Positions 6,562 to 15,027 of a stretch of 33,859 nt of DNA are shown here, in pieces (position 1 is the first letter of the stretch; the number at the start of each line of letters is the position of its first letter). The stretch comes from Myxococcales bacterium (GTDB lineage: Bacteria; Myxococcota; Myxococcia; Myxococcales; JAKAPL01), in the NCBI GenBank assembly GCA_021783235.1, contig JAJXUD010000019.1, positions 1 through 33,859 of the forward strand, read 5' to 3'. Made by a program: the position numbers and the translations under genes. The notes under the pieces are model-generated. The model was not told where the DNA came from, ran no database searches, and was given only the letters and a program-made list of their open reading frames with translations.

Positions 6562-8339
6562 CGGCCCGCCGCGCCCTCGCGCTGCTCTCGCCCGAGCTCG
6601 CCTCGCTCGTCCTCGCGATCGCCTGCATGGCGGTCTTGACCGCGACGACGGCGGCCGGCGCCGAGCTCGTCGGCCCGGTGCTCCACGGGCTCGTGACCGG
6701 CGACCTCTCGGCCAGGTCGAGCTGGCTCGCGCGGCTCTTGCCGGCCCACCGGCTCCGGGACGACGCCTGGTTCGTGCCGGCGCTCCTCGTCGGGCTCGCC
6801 CTCGTGAAGGGGGGCGCCTACTTCGGGCAATTCTTCCTCGTCGGGATGGCCGGGCAGCGGGTCGCGAGCCGGCTCCGGTCGCGGCTGCTCTCCGCGCTCG
6901 TCGAGGCCGGCCCCGCTTTTTTGGCCTCGCAGCGGACCGGGGACCTCCTCACCCGGCTCTCGAGCGACGTCGGCGCGGTGGAGCTCGGGGTCACCTACGC
7001 GCTCGCCGCCTACGTCCGGGACACGCTCACCGCGCTCGTGCTCTTCGGGCTCTGCCTCGTCCTCGACTGGCGGCTCTCGCTCCTCGCCTTCGGCCTCCTG
7101 CCGCTCACGGTGGGGCCGCTCGTTCGACTCGCGCGCCGGCTCCTCAAGGCGACGCGCCGGGTCCAGGCGCGGCAGAGCGATCTCGGCCAGAGCCTCGCCG
7201 AGGGGCTGCAGGGGCTTCGGCTCGTACAGGTGGACGGGCTCGAGGGGCGCGAGACCGATCGGTTTCGGCGGCTCTCCCGGGAGCAGCTGCGTGACGAGCT
7301 GCGCGTCGCCCGGCTGCGCGCGCTCGGGAGCCCGCTCATGGAGGTCGTCGCGGTGCTCGGCCTCTGCCTCATGCTCTGGGTCGCGGCGACCGAGGTGGCG
7401 CGCGGAAGCCTCTCCCCCGACCACCTCGTCTCGTTCCTCGCCGCGGCGCTGCTGCTCGCCCAGCCGCTCAAGTCGCTCGGCAAGGTGGGGCCGCTCGGCA
7501 CCTCCGCGCTCGCGGCGCTCGAGCGGCTGTTCGAGACCGAGGACGCCGCGCGCCGCCACGCGCCGAAGCTCTTCGAGAGCCCCGAGGCCGTCGCCCCGGG
7601 CTTCGAGGAGCTCGCCTTCGAGGGGGTCTGGTTCCGCTACTCCGAGGAGGGCGACTGGCTGCTCCGGGGGCTGGATCTGCGCCTGCGGCGCGGCGAGCGG
7701 CTGGGCCTCGCGGGGCCGAGCGGCTGCGGCAAGACGACGCTCGTCTCGCTCTTGCTCGGCCTGCGGGCGCCGTCGCGCGGCCGGATCTGCCTGAACGGGC
7801 GCGATCTCGCCGAGCTGCCGCTCGGGATCCGCCGCCGGCTCCTCGCCTGGGTCGGCCAGGAGGCGCTCCTGCTCGACGCGACCGTCGCCGAGAACGTCGC
7901 CCTCGGCGTGGCGGTCGAGCCCGCGCGGCTCGAGGCGGCGCTGCGCCGCGCCGGCGCCTGGGAGCTCGTCGGGCGCCTGGGCGGTCCGGGCTCGCGCGTC
8001 GGCGAGCGCGGCGCGCGGCTGTCGGGCGGCGAGCGGCAGCGGCTCTCGATCGCGCGGGCCTTCTACCGCGATGCGCCGCTCCTGCTGCTCGACGAGCCGA
8101 CGAGCCAGCTCGACGCCGAGACCGAGCGCCGGGTTGGCGAGGCGCTCGAGGGGCTGCTCGCCGACCGGACGGCGCTCGTCGTGGCGCATCGGCCGGCGAC
8201 GCTGCTCGGCTGCCACCGGGTCGCGCTCCTCGACGGCGGTCGGATCGTCGAGGAGGGCTCCCCGCGGGAGCTCGCGGCCTCGGGGGGGGCGTTCGCGCGG
8301 CTCTTGCGGACGGCCGCGCCCGCGCCGAGGGCCTCCTGA
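6558..8339 (+). CDS. msbA: MsbA-like lipid A export ABC transporter (half-transporter)
   Basis: A 593-residue ABC exporter with a fused six-helix membrane domain (about residues 10-310) and nucleotide-binding domain (about 350-590). The NBD shows Walker A GPSGCGKTT (387-394), Q-loop WVGQE (431), signature LSGGERQR, Walker B LLLLDEPTSQLD (508-519) and H-loop VAHRP. Family length and position between lipid A and Kdo genes argue for flipping of lipid A-core across the inner membrane. The GTG at 6558 overlaps the marC stop by four bases. A different lipid or peptide substrate cannot be excluded from sequence alone. Confidence 0.9.
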   Translation: MTARRALALLSPELASLVLAIACMAVLTATTAAGAELVGPVLHGLVTGDLSARSSWLARLLPAHRLRDDAWFVPALLVGLALVKGGAYFGQFFLVGMAGQRVASRLRSRLLSALVEAGPAFLASQRTGDLLTRLSSDVGAVELGVTYALAAYVRDTLTALVLFGLCLVLDWRLSLLAFGLLPLTVGPLVRLARRLLKATRRVQARQSDLGQSLAEGLQGLRLVQVDGLEGRETDRFRRLSREQLRDELRVARLRALGSPLMEVVAVLGLCLMLWVAATEVARGSLSPDHLVSFLAAALLLAQPLKSLGKVGPLGTSALAALERLFETEDAARRHAPKLFESPEAVAPGFEELAFEGVWFRYSEEGDWLLRGLDLRLRRGERLGLAGPSGCGKTTLVSLLLGLRAPSRGRICLNGRDLAELPLGIRRRLLAWVGQEALLLDATVAENVALGVAVEPARLEAALRRAGAWELVGRLGGPGSRVGERGARLSGGERQRLSIARAFYRDAPLLLLDEPTSQLDAETERRVGEALEGLLADRTALVVAHRPATLLGCHRVALLDGGRIVEEGSPRELAASGGAFARLLRTAAPAPRAS

Positions 8340-9329
8340 GTGCGCAAGGGCCTTGCCGCCTGCGCGGTCGCCCTCGCGGCGCTCGGAGCGCGCTGGGCCT
8401 TCGTCGCCTCCGCCCGCCTCCCCGCCGCCGTCGATCGCCACCCGGAGCCCCGCGGCGTCTTCCACGTCCACACGACCCGCTCGGACGGCCGCGGCACGGT
8501 GGACGACGTCGCTCTCGCCGCCGCGGCCGTCGGGCTCGACTTCGTCGTCCTCACCGATCACAACGTCGCGCCGCTGCCCGCCGAGCGCCGGCACGGCGTC
8601 CTCCTGATCTACGGCGAGGAGCAGTCGCTGCCGGAGGGGCACCTCGTCACCCTCGCGGCCACGGGCGGCGAGCTGCGGCTCTTCGCCCACCCGCTCAACC
8701 GGCGGGTGCCCTGGCGCGAGCTCTCGGAGCCGGCCGACGGGATGGAGCTGCTCTCGTGGGACGACTTCTGGCGCGAGGCGCTCCGCCCGCCGTGGGGCCG
8801 GCTGCTGCTCGCGTTCGTCGACGCCCCGGCCTCGATGCTCTACGGGGTCTACGACCTCTTCCGGCGGCCGGTGGAGGCGCTCTCGGCTTACGACCGGCTG
8901 CGGCCGGGGCGACCGGGGTTCAGGGGGCTCTGCTCGGTCGACGCGCACGGGCTTCCCGGCTACGCGACCTCGTTCCAGTCGCTCCAGATCCACCTGCCGG
9001 GGCTGCGCCTCTCCGGCGACGCGGCGAGGGACGCCCTCGCGGTCGCGGATGGTCTGGCCCGGGGACCGCTCTACTGCGGCCTCGACGGGGTCGCGAGCGC
9101 CTCGGGGCTCGGCTTCGCGCCGGTCCCCGGCGGCACCGAGCTGCGGGCGCCGCCGGTCGGCTTTCCCGCCGACGCGCGGGTGGTCACCTTCTGTCGCGGC
9201 GCGGTCTCGGCCGAAGGGCCGCTGCCCGTCCGCGTCCCCCGCGGCTGCCGAGCCGAGATCCGGCTGCCGGAGCTCCAATCCCGCTGGCCCGCCAGCGGGG
9301 GAAGCTGGATCTACGCGGACCCACCCTGA
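8340..9329 (+). CDS. PHP-domain metal-dependent phosphoesterase, membrane-anchored or secreted
   Basis: A 329-residue PHP-superfamily protein. An N-terminal hydrophobic stretch (residues 4-25) looks like a signal anchor. The metal site is well preserved: H42-x-H44 in FHVHTTRSDG, D73-H74 in LTDHN, E93 in YGEEQS, H117 in LFAHPLN, and D201/H203 in SVDAHG. PHP enzymes hydrolyse phosphate esters using two or three metal ions. The start GTG directly abuts the msbA stop with no gap. Nothing identifies the substrate. Its place between msbA and waaA suggests a phosphate group on lipid A, Kdo or a carrier lipid, which is inference only. Confidence 0.85.
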   Translation: MRKGLAACAVALAALGARWAFVASARLPAAVDRHPEPRGVFHVHTTRSDGRGTVDDVALAAAAVGLDFVVLTDHNVAPLPAERRHGVLLIYGEEQSLPEGHLVTLAATGGELRLFAHPLNRRVPWRELSEPADGMELLSWDDFWREALRPPWGRLLLAFVDAPASMLYGVYDLFRRPVEALSAYDRLRPGRPGFRGLCSVDAHGLPGYATSFQSLQIHLPGLRLSGDAARDALAVADGLARGPLYCGLDGVASASGLGFAPVPGGTELRAPPVGFPADARVVTFCRGAVSAEGPLPVRVPRGCRAEIRLPELQSRWPASGGSWIYADPP

Positions 9330-9379
9330 GGGGGAACGGCGCGCCGCGCCGCCTCCGATGGTACCTTCGGCCTCGACCC

Positions 9380-10687
9380 GTGCACCTCCTCTACCAAGTC
9401 GCCTCGCTCGCGCTCTTCTCGGTCCTCTGGCCGTTCCTCTTCGTCCACCCGAAGCTGCGCCACGGCATCCGGCAGCGGCTCGGCTTCTTCGGCGGCCCGA
9501 TCTGCCCGGACGGGAGGGGGCCTCGCATCTGGCTCCACGGCGCCTCGGCGGGCGACCTGCTGGCCCTGACGCCCGTGATCGACGGGCTGCGGCAGCGCTT
9601 CCCGGGCTGCACCCTGGTGGTGTCGACGCTCACGAACTCCGGGCAGCTCATGGCGCGCCAACGCATCCGGGGCGTCGACGCCGTCATCTACCTGCCTTAC
9701 GACCTGCCGGGCGCGACGCGGCGGACGATCGCGGCGGTGAGGCCGGACCTCCTCGTGCTCGAGTACACCGAGATCTGGCCAGGACTCATCCGGGCGGCGC
9801 GGCGGGCCGGAGCGCGCATCGCCCTCACGAACGGCCGCTTCTCGGCCCGGCACCTGCGCGAGTACCGCTGGCTCTTCCGGCTGATCGGCAACCCCCTCGG
9901 GGAGATCGACCTCTTCCTGATGCGTGAGGACGTCGAGGCGGAGCGGGCGCTGGCGCTCGGGGCGCCGCTCGAGCGAGTCTGGGTCACCGGCAACACGAAG
10001 TTCGACGCGCTGCTCTTCTCGGGCCAGGGGCCCGCGCCCAAGGCCGGGGGAGGCGTGCCTTCGCTGGACGAGGCGTTGAGCGGCGACGGGCCGCTCTGGA
10101 TCGCGGGCTCGACGCACGAGGGGGAGGAGGCGCTCCTGCTGTCGGCGTTCGGCCGGCTCCGCCAGGAGCAGCCGAAGCTCCGGCTCGCCATCGCGCCCCG
10201 TTACATCGAGCGGGCGGGGAAAATCGTGGCGCTCGCCCGCGAGCACGGCTTTCGGGCCCGCTTCCGGTCGGAGGCGCCGACGCCGGCCGACGTCGTGGTC
10301 CTCGACTCGATGGGCGAGCTCGGGCAGGCCTACCGCCTCGCCACCCTGGTCTTCGTGGGCGGCTCCTTCACGCAGAGGGGCGGCCAGAACATCCTGGAGC
10401 CCGCGGCGGCGGGCAAGCCGGTCCTCTTCGGCCCCAACATGGACAACTTCCACGACAGCGTTCAGGTGCTCGTGGGCCGGGGCGGCATCCAGGTGAAGGA
10501 CGAGGAGCAGCTCCATCGGGTGGTGAGCGACCTGCTCCTCCGTCCCGACCAGATGGCCGAGCTCGGCGCCATGGCCCGCGACGCGGTGGCGGCGGTGCGG
10601 GGCGCGGGGCAGCGGGACGTCGAGCAGCTCGCCCGGCTCCTCGTCGAGCGGACAGAGGGGCACCCGGACGGGCGGCGCGCGGCGTGA
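9380..10687 (+). CDS. waaA: 3-deoxy-D-manno-octulosonic-acid (Kdo) transferase WaaA/KdtA
   Basis: WaaA (GT30) adds Kdo from CMP-Kdo to lipid IVA at the inner membrane. The 435-residue product has an N-terminal hydrophobic anchor (LLYQVASLALFSVLWPFLF), then RQRLGFF, WLHGASAGD, VVSTLTNSGQLMA, LEYTEIWPGLI, TNGRFSARHL, VTGNTKFD, WIAGSTHEGEE, FVGGSFTQRGGQNILEP and FGPNMDNF, all in GT30 order. The usual SxGE catalytic glutamate is an aspartate here (residue 59). The start is GTG at 9380, 50 bases after the PHP gene, with no clear ribosome site. It overlaps the next gene by four bases. Confidence 0.94.
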   Translation: MHLLYQVASLALFSVLWPFLFVHPKLRHGIRQRLGFFGGPICPDGRGPRIWLHGASAGDLLALTPVIDGLRQRFPGCTLVVSTLTNSGQLMARQRIRGVDAVIYLPYDLPGATRRTIAAVRPDLLVLEYTEIWPGLIRAARRAGARIALTNGRFSARHLREYRWLFRLIGNPLGEIDLFLMREDVEAERALALGAPLERVWVTGNTKFDALLFSGQGPAPKAGGGVPSLDEALSGDGPLWIAGSTHEGEEALLLSAFGRLRQEQPKLRLAIAPRYIERAGKIVALAREHGFRARFRSEAPTPADVVVLDSMGELGQAYRLATLVFVGGSFTQRGGQNILEPAAAGKPVLFGPNMDNFHDSVQVLVGRGGIQVKDEEQLHRVVSDLLLRPDQMAELGAMARDAVAAVRGAGQRDVEQLARLLVERTEGHPDGRRAA

Positions 10688-11673
10688 CGCTCGGGCGGAT
10701 CCTGATCGTCCGGCTGACCGCCCTCGGCGACGTGCTCCTCGCGACGCCGCTCGCGCGGGCGCTGCGCCGAGCCCAGCCCGCTGCCGAGATCGACTGGCTC
10801 GTGGCGCCGCCCTTCACGCCGCTGCTCGAGGCGAACCCGAACCTCTCGCGAGTCTTCCCGGCGGAGCGCGGCGTGGCCGCGCGGCTGCGGGCACGCCGCT
10901 ACGATCTCGTGCTGGATCTGCAGAACAAGCCGAGGACGGCGCTCTTGCGCGCGAGCCTCGGCGCTGCCCGGGTGGTGAGCCTGCGCAAGCGGACCTTCAG
11001 CGGGGCGATCGCCTCGCTGCTCGGCCGCGAGCGGCCGGCGACCGAGCCGCACGCGGTCGAGCTCTACCTGTCCCTGGCCGCGCGGCTCGGCGTCGCGTCG
11101 GCCGGCACGCGGCTCGACCTCGTGATCCCCGAGCGGGCCCGGCTCGAGGCGGCCCCGCTGCTCTCCCGCCGCGGCGCCGCTTCGCTCTGGGGCCTCGCCC
11201 CCTCGACGCGCTGGGCGACCAAGCGCTGGCCGATCGAGCGCTTTCTGGAGCTCGGCCAGGCGGCCGAGGAGCGCGGCGCGAAGCTCCTCTTGCTCGGCGG
11301 CGCCGCCGACGGCCCGACGCTCGACGCGCTCTCAGCCCGCCTCGGCTCGGCGCTGCTCGGCGACACGCGGGCGCTCGGGACCGGAGGACTCGCGGCGGCG
11401 ATCGAGGCCTGCGACCTCGTGGTCGCGAACGACTCGGGGCCGGCGCACATCGCGGCGGCGCTCGGTCGAAAGCTGGTCGTTCTCTTCGGCCCGACCGCCC
11501 CCTCGCGCTGGGCGCCGATCGGGTCCGACGTCGAGCTGCTCTACCGGGGCCTGCCGTGCAGCCCCTGCAGCAACCACGGCTCCGCTCGCTGCCCGCTCGG
11601 GACGCACGCCTGCCTCGCCGAGATTCCCGCGAGCGAGGTGCTCGCGGCGGCCTCGCGGCGGTGGGCATCGTGA
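10684..11673 (+). CDS. GT9 heptosyltransferase (WaaF/WaaC type)
   Basis: A 329-residue GT9 enzyme that adds heptose to the inner core. Motifs are LIVRLTALGDVLLATP at the start, LDLQNKPRTALL, LAPSTRWATKRWPIERF, and the donor-binding VANDSGPAHIAAALG. The C-terminal Cys cluster CSPCSNHG...CPLGTHACL is typical of WaaF-like heptosyltransferases. Start GTG at 10684 overlaps the waaA stop. It fits an enzyme acting immediately after Kdo addition; whether it adds the first or second heptose cannot be decided. Confidence 0.92.
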   Translation: MTLGRILIVRLTALGDVLLATPLARALRRAQPAAEIDWLVAPPFTPLLEANPNLSRVFPAERGVAARLRARRYDLVLDLQNKPRTALLRASLGAARVVSLRKRTFSGAIASLLGRERPATEPHAVELYLSLAARLGVASAGTRLDLVIPERARLEAAPLLSRRGAASLWGLAPSTRWATKRWPIERFLELGQAAEERGAKLLLLGGAADGPTLDALSARLGSALLGDTRALGTGGLAAAIEACDLVVANDSGPAHIAAALGRKLVVLFGPTAPSRWAPIGSDVELLYRGLPCSPCSNHGSARCPLGTHACLAEIPASEVLAAASRRWAS

Positions 11674-12704
11674 GCCTGCGCGATCGGGTCGAGCGGCTGC
11701 TCGAGCGGCTCTGGAGCCAGCCGCTCGAGCCGCTCGCCTGGCTCATCGTCTGGCCGCTCGGGCTCGCCTCCATCGCGACGCGCCTCGCTGGACGGCGACG
11801 GCGACGCCGGTCGCGCGCCGCTCCCGCGCTTCCCACCGTCGCGATCGGAAACCTCCACGCGGGCGGGACGGGCAAGACCCAGGTCGCTCTCGAGCTCTGC
11901 GCTCGCACCCTCGTCGAGGGGCGCTCGCCCGCGGTCGTGCTGCGGGGCTACGGCGGAAGCGAGCGCGGGCCCGCCGTCGTGGGGCCCTCGGGTGACGCCG
12001 CCCGCTTCGGAGACGAGGCCCTGCTCCTCGCCCGCCGCTGCCCGGGGGCCCTGGTCGTCGTCTCCCGCGACCGCGCGGCGGGGATCGCGCTCGCGGCGGG
12101 GCGAGGGGCGGATCTGGCCCTGCTCGACGACGGGCTGCAGCAGCGGGACGTCGAGCCCTCTCGCAACCTGGTGCTCTTTCCGGCCGAGTCGCCGCTCGGG
12201 AACGGCCACCTCCTGCCGCTCGGTCCGTTGCGCGAGCCCCTCGGCGCGATGCCTCGCGAGCGGCTCGTCTGGCTCCACGGCGAGGGCGCCGGCGAGCCGC
12301 CTTTCGAGGTCGACGTCCGCTCCGTGAGCGTGCCGGTCGGCCTCGTCCCCTCGGGCGACCTCGGCGCGGCCCCCGCTCCCTTCGCGGGGCTCCGGATCCT
12401 CGCCTTCTGCGGGATCGCCCGGCCGGCCCGCTTCTTTCGAACGCTCGAGATCGGCGGCGCCGAGCTGGCCGGCCGCGTCGCCTTCGGCGATCACCGCCGC
12501 TTTCGGCCCGCGGAGCTCGTGGCTCTCGCGGCGAGGGCCCGGGAGGCGGGCGCGGGCGCGCTCTGCTGCACCGAGAAGGACGCCGTCCGCCTGCCGAGCA
12601 TCGAGCTCGCCGTCCCGATCCTCGCGCTGCGGGTCTGCTTGCGCCTGATCTCGGGCGAGCCCTCGGTGCGCCGGATCGTCGGCGCCGCCCGTTGGCCCGC
12701 ATGA
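11670..12704 (+). CDS. lpxK: Tetraacyldisaccharide 4'-kinase LpxK
   Basis: LpxK phosphorylates the 4' position of the lipid A disaccharide at the inner membrane. The 344-residue product has an N-terminal membrane-associating stretch (PLAWLIVWPLGLASIATRL), the Walker A AIGNLHAGGTGKTQ (58-71), VVLRGYGG, GDEALLLARR, LALLDDGLQQRDVEPSRNL and GNGHLLPLGPLREP, followed by AFCGIARPARFF and CTEKDAVRL. The start GTG overlaps the heptosyltransferase stop (GTGA). It is the last gene of the operon, and its stop codon lies in the left arm of a terminator-like stem-loop. Confidence 0.96.
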   Translation: MSLRDRVERLLERLWSQPLEPLAWLIVWPLGLASIATRLAGRRRRRRSRAAPALPTVAIGNLHAGGTGKTQVALELCARTLVEGRSPAVVLRGYGGSERGPAVVGPSGDAARFGDEALLLARRCPGALVVVSRDRAAGIALAAGRGADLALLDDGLQQRDVEPSRNLVLFPAESPLGNGHLLPLGPLREPLGAMPRERLVWLHGEGAGEPPFEVDVRSVSVPVGLVPSGDLGAAPAPFAGLRILAFCGIARPARFFRTLEIGGAELAGRVAFGDHRRFRPAELVALAARAREAGAGALCCTEKDAVRLPSIELAVPILALRVCLRLISGEPSVRRIVGAARWPA

Positions 12705-12739
12705 TTCACGGGACGCCGCAGCAGCCGGACCGTGAATCA
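12702..12739. terminator. Bidirectional terminator-like stem-loop between lpxK and ispG
   Basis: TGATTCACGG (12702-12711) and CCGTGAATCA (12730-12739) are perfect 10-base inverted arms with an 18-base loop, in which CCG/CGG can pair further. The left arm includes the lpxK stop codon. The element lies exactly between two convergent genes, as expected of a shared terminator, though neither side has a long T run. Confidence 0.7.
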
Positions 12740-12749
12740 GGCGGGGCAG

Positions 12750-13952
12750 CTAGAAGCGCGTGTGGGCGAGGACGTCCTGGGCGATCGGGTGGAGGCGGGG
12801 TCCAACGTCGGCGGCGGACGGCGGTGGGGGGGGCTCGGCGACGAGCTCGCTCGGCTCGCCGGCCGCGATCTTCCGGGCCTCCTCGACGAGGACGGCCTCG
12901 AGCTCGTCGGCCGGCATCCGCTTGACGAGCCTCCCCTTCTTGAAGAGGACGCCGACCCCGCCGTGGCCATAGGCGATGCCGATGTCGGCCTCCTTGGCCT
13001 CGCCGGGACCGTTGACCTCGCAGCCCATGACGGCCACGTGGACGTCGCCCGCGATGACCTGGAGCTTGCGCTCGACGCGCTCGGCCACGGGGATCATCTC
13101 GACGGAGCAGCGGCCGCAGGTCGGACAGGCCACGAAGGTGAGGCCGCCGTCGCGCAGCCCGAGCGACTTGAGGAGCGAGACGCCGACCTTGACCTCCTCG
13201 ATCGGATCGGCGGCGAGGGAGATGCGCAGCGTGTCGCCGATGCCCTCGGCGAGGAGGATCGCGAGACCCGCCGCGCTCTTCACGCTGCCGGTCTGGAGGG
13301 TGCCAGCCTCGGTGATGCCGAGGTGGAGCGGGTAGTCGAACGCCTGCGACGCCAGCCGGTAGGCCCGCACGGCGGTGGGCACGTCCGAGGCCTTGAGCGA
13401 GATCTTGATGTCGAGGAAGCCCTCGTCCTCGAGCATCCGGATCTCGTCGCGGGCGCTCTCGACCATGGCCTCCGGCGTGGCGCGTCCGTACTTCGCGAGC
13501 AGGCGCTTCTCGAGCGAGCCGGCGTTGACGCCGACCCGGATCGGCACCCCCCGCTCCTTCGCGAGCTTTGCCACCTCGCGCACGCGGGCCTGGCCGCCGA
13601 TGTTGCCGGGGTTCAGCCGGATCCCTTGGACACCTTGGAGGAGCGCCTCGAGGGCGAGGCGATGGTCGAAGTGGATGTCCGCGATGAGCGGGATGTTGAT
13701 CGCCCGCTGGAGCGAGCCCAGGTTCGCGGCGGCCGTCTTGTCGGGAACGGCCACGCGCACGATGTCGGCCCCGGCGGCCTGGAGCTGCCGGATCTGGTCG
13801 GTGCAGGCCGCGAGGTCGCGGGTGTCCGCGGTCGCCATCGTCTGGACCGAGATCGGCGCGCCGCCGCCCACCGCGAGGCGGCCGAGCCGAATCTGGCGCG
13901 TCTGCCGCCTCGGCGCGAGCGGCCGGCCGGCCTCCGCGTCGTGCAAGCTCAC
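12750..13952 (-). CDS. ispG: 4-hydroxy-3-methylbut-2-en-1-yl diphosphate synthase IspG
   Basis: IspG is the [4Fe-4S] enzyme that converts MEcPP to HMBPP in the MEP isoprenoid pathway. The 400-residue product contains APISVQTMATADTRD, ADIVRVAVPD, PLIADIHFDHRLAL, GIRLNPGNIGG and LHLGITEAGT. The cluster ligands are C276 and C279 in ACPTCGRC, C311 in MGCEVNGPGE and E318, spaced as in E. coli (C270, C273, C305, E312). A Pro-rich tail (EPPPPPSAAD) extends the C-terminus. The start GTG at 13952 overlaps the stop of the upstream thioredoxin-like gene. Confidence 0.96.
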   Translation of the reverse strand: MSLHDAEAGRPLAPRRQTRQIRLGRLAVGGGAPISVQTMATADTRDLAACTDQIRQLQAAGADIVRVAVPDKTAAANLGSLQRAINIPLIADIHFDHRLALEALLQGVQGIRLNPGNIGGQARVREVAKLAKERGVPIRVGVNAGSLEKRLLAKYGRATPEAMVESARDEIRMLEDEGFLDIKISLKASDVPTAVRAYRLASQAFDYPLHLGITEAGTLQTGSVKSAAGLAILLAEGIGDTLRISLAADPIEEVKVGVSLLKSLGLRDGGLTFVACPTCGRCSVEMIPVAERVERKLQVIAGDVHVAVMGCEVNGPGEAKEADIGIAYGHGGVGVLFKKGRLVKRMPADELEAVLVEEARKIAAGEPSELVAEPPPPPSAADVGPRLHPIAQDVLAHTRF

Positions 13953-14968
13953 CGGGACTTCTCGGCGAGGGCGCGCTCGATCGCGCCGTGCAGCTCGTCG
14001 TAGGAGGTCGCGCCCGAGAGCGGGCGGCCGTTCACGAAGAGGGCAGGGGTCCCGTCGACGCCGGCCTGCTCGCCGGCGTGCAGGCTCCGCTCGATGCGCG
14101 CGTGGGTGTCGGCCGCGTCCAGGCAGGCGGTGAACTTCTGGCCGTCGAGGCCGAGAGCGTGGGCGTAGCCTTGGATGGCCTCCTGCGAAAGGGCGTGCTG
14201 GTTCTCGAAGAGCTTGTCGTGCATCTTCCAGAACTGGCCCTGGGCATCGGCGCAGATCCCCGCTCGGGCGGCCCGATCGGCGTCGGGGTGGATGTCGAGC
14301 GGGAAGTCGCGGAAGACGAGCCGCACGTCCTTGGGGAAGTCGGCGAGGATTCGGTGGAGGGCCGCCTCCTGGCGCTGGCAGTAGGGGCACTGGAAGTCGG
14401 AGAACTCGACGATCGTCACCTTCGCGCCGGCAGGACCCTTGGAGGGGCCGTCGGCGGCCACCTCGACGCGCGGCGGCTCGATCAGGACCTCCACCTTCGC
14501 CTCGCGCTTGAGCTTCTGGAGGAAATCGACGATCGCGTCGCGGCGCCGCTCCTGCACGAGCTGCTGGGCGATCTGGTCGTGGACGTCGGACAGCTTGTAG
14601 CCGGAGCTCGCGACCCGGGCATCGTAGTAGGCCTGGATCTCCTTCTCGGTCGGTGGCGTCGCCCGCCGGCTCACCTCGTCTTGAAGGAGCTTCTCGGGGG
14701 TGACCTTGCGGCGGGCGGCCTCGCGCTCGACGAGCCGCTGGAGGATCATGCCCTCGAGCGCGTCGCGCCGAAGGTCGTAGAGCTGCTTCGCGAGCTTGGG
14801 CTTGCCGGCGATCTCTCGGTCGAGCTCGGCCTCGGTGACGGGGCCGTCCACGGTGGTCGCGACGACGGCAGAGGAGGGCGACGGGGAGACGCGGCCGGCC
14901 GGGGCGGCGGTGGCGCAGGCCGAGAGCGCGAGGAGCGAGGCGAGGCGCAACACGAGGGGGATCTTCAT
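13949..14968 (-). CDS. DsbA-like thioredoxin-fold lipoprotein with foldase-like N-terminal region
   Basis: A 339-residue lipoprotein (lipobox LSAC, Cys18). Residues about 40-165 are charged and helical (EAELDREIAGKPKLAKQL, then REAARRKVTPEKLL), resembling the SurA/PpiC-type chaperone N-terminal region. Residues 175-335 form a DsbA/DsbG-like thioredoxin domain with CPYC at 194-197 and the cis-proline GTPALFVNGRP. It should act in the periplasm as a thiol oxidoreductase or isomerase. It lies 48 bases downstream of lpxC and overlaps ispG by four bases, so it may be in one transcript with both. The peptidyl-prolyl isomerase domain of full SurA is absent. Confidence 0.88.
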   Translation of the reverse strand: MKIPLVLRLASLLALSACATAAPAGRVSPSPSSAVVATTVDGPVTEAELDREIAGKPKLAKQLYDLRRDALEGMILQRLVEREAARRKVTPEKLLQDEVSRRATPPTEKEIQAYYDARVASSGYKLSDVHDQIAQQLVQERRRDAIVDFLQKLKREAKVEVLIEPPRVEVAADGPSKGPAGAKVTIVEFSDFQCPYCQRQEAALHRILADFPKDVRLVFRDFPLDIHPDADRAARAGICADAQGQFWKMHDKLFENQHALSQEAIQGYAHALGLDGQKFTACLDAADTHARIERSLHAGEQAGVDGTPALFVNGRPLSGATSYDELHGAIERALAEKSR

Positions 14969-15005
14969 GGCGGCCGTACCTTAATGGCCGCCAACACGCG
15001 AGTCG

Positions 15006-15027
15006 AGGCGGCTTTTCTACGCCGCCT
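15006..15027 (-). terminator. Stem-loop over the lpxC stop codon
   Basis: AGGCGGC (15006-15012) and GCCGCCT (15021-15027) are perfect 7-base arms around an 8-base loop that contains the lpxC TAG. There is no T run after it in the lpxC direction, so it may only attenuate transcription into the downstream genes or protect the 3' end. Confidence 0.35.

Noticed and set aside
6396-9278. A 960-codon open frame antisense to msbA and the PHP gene
   Set aside because: Its translation is charged low-complexity sequence (long runs of Glu, Arg, Pro) with no domain, while the plus strand carries clear ABC transporter and PHP motifs.
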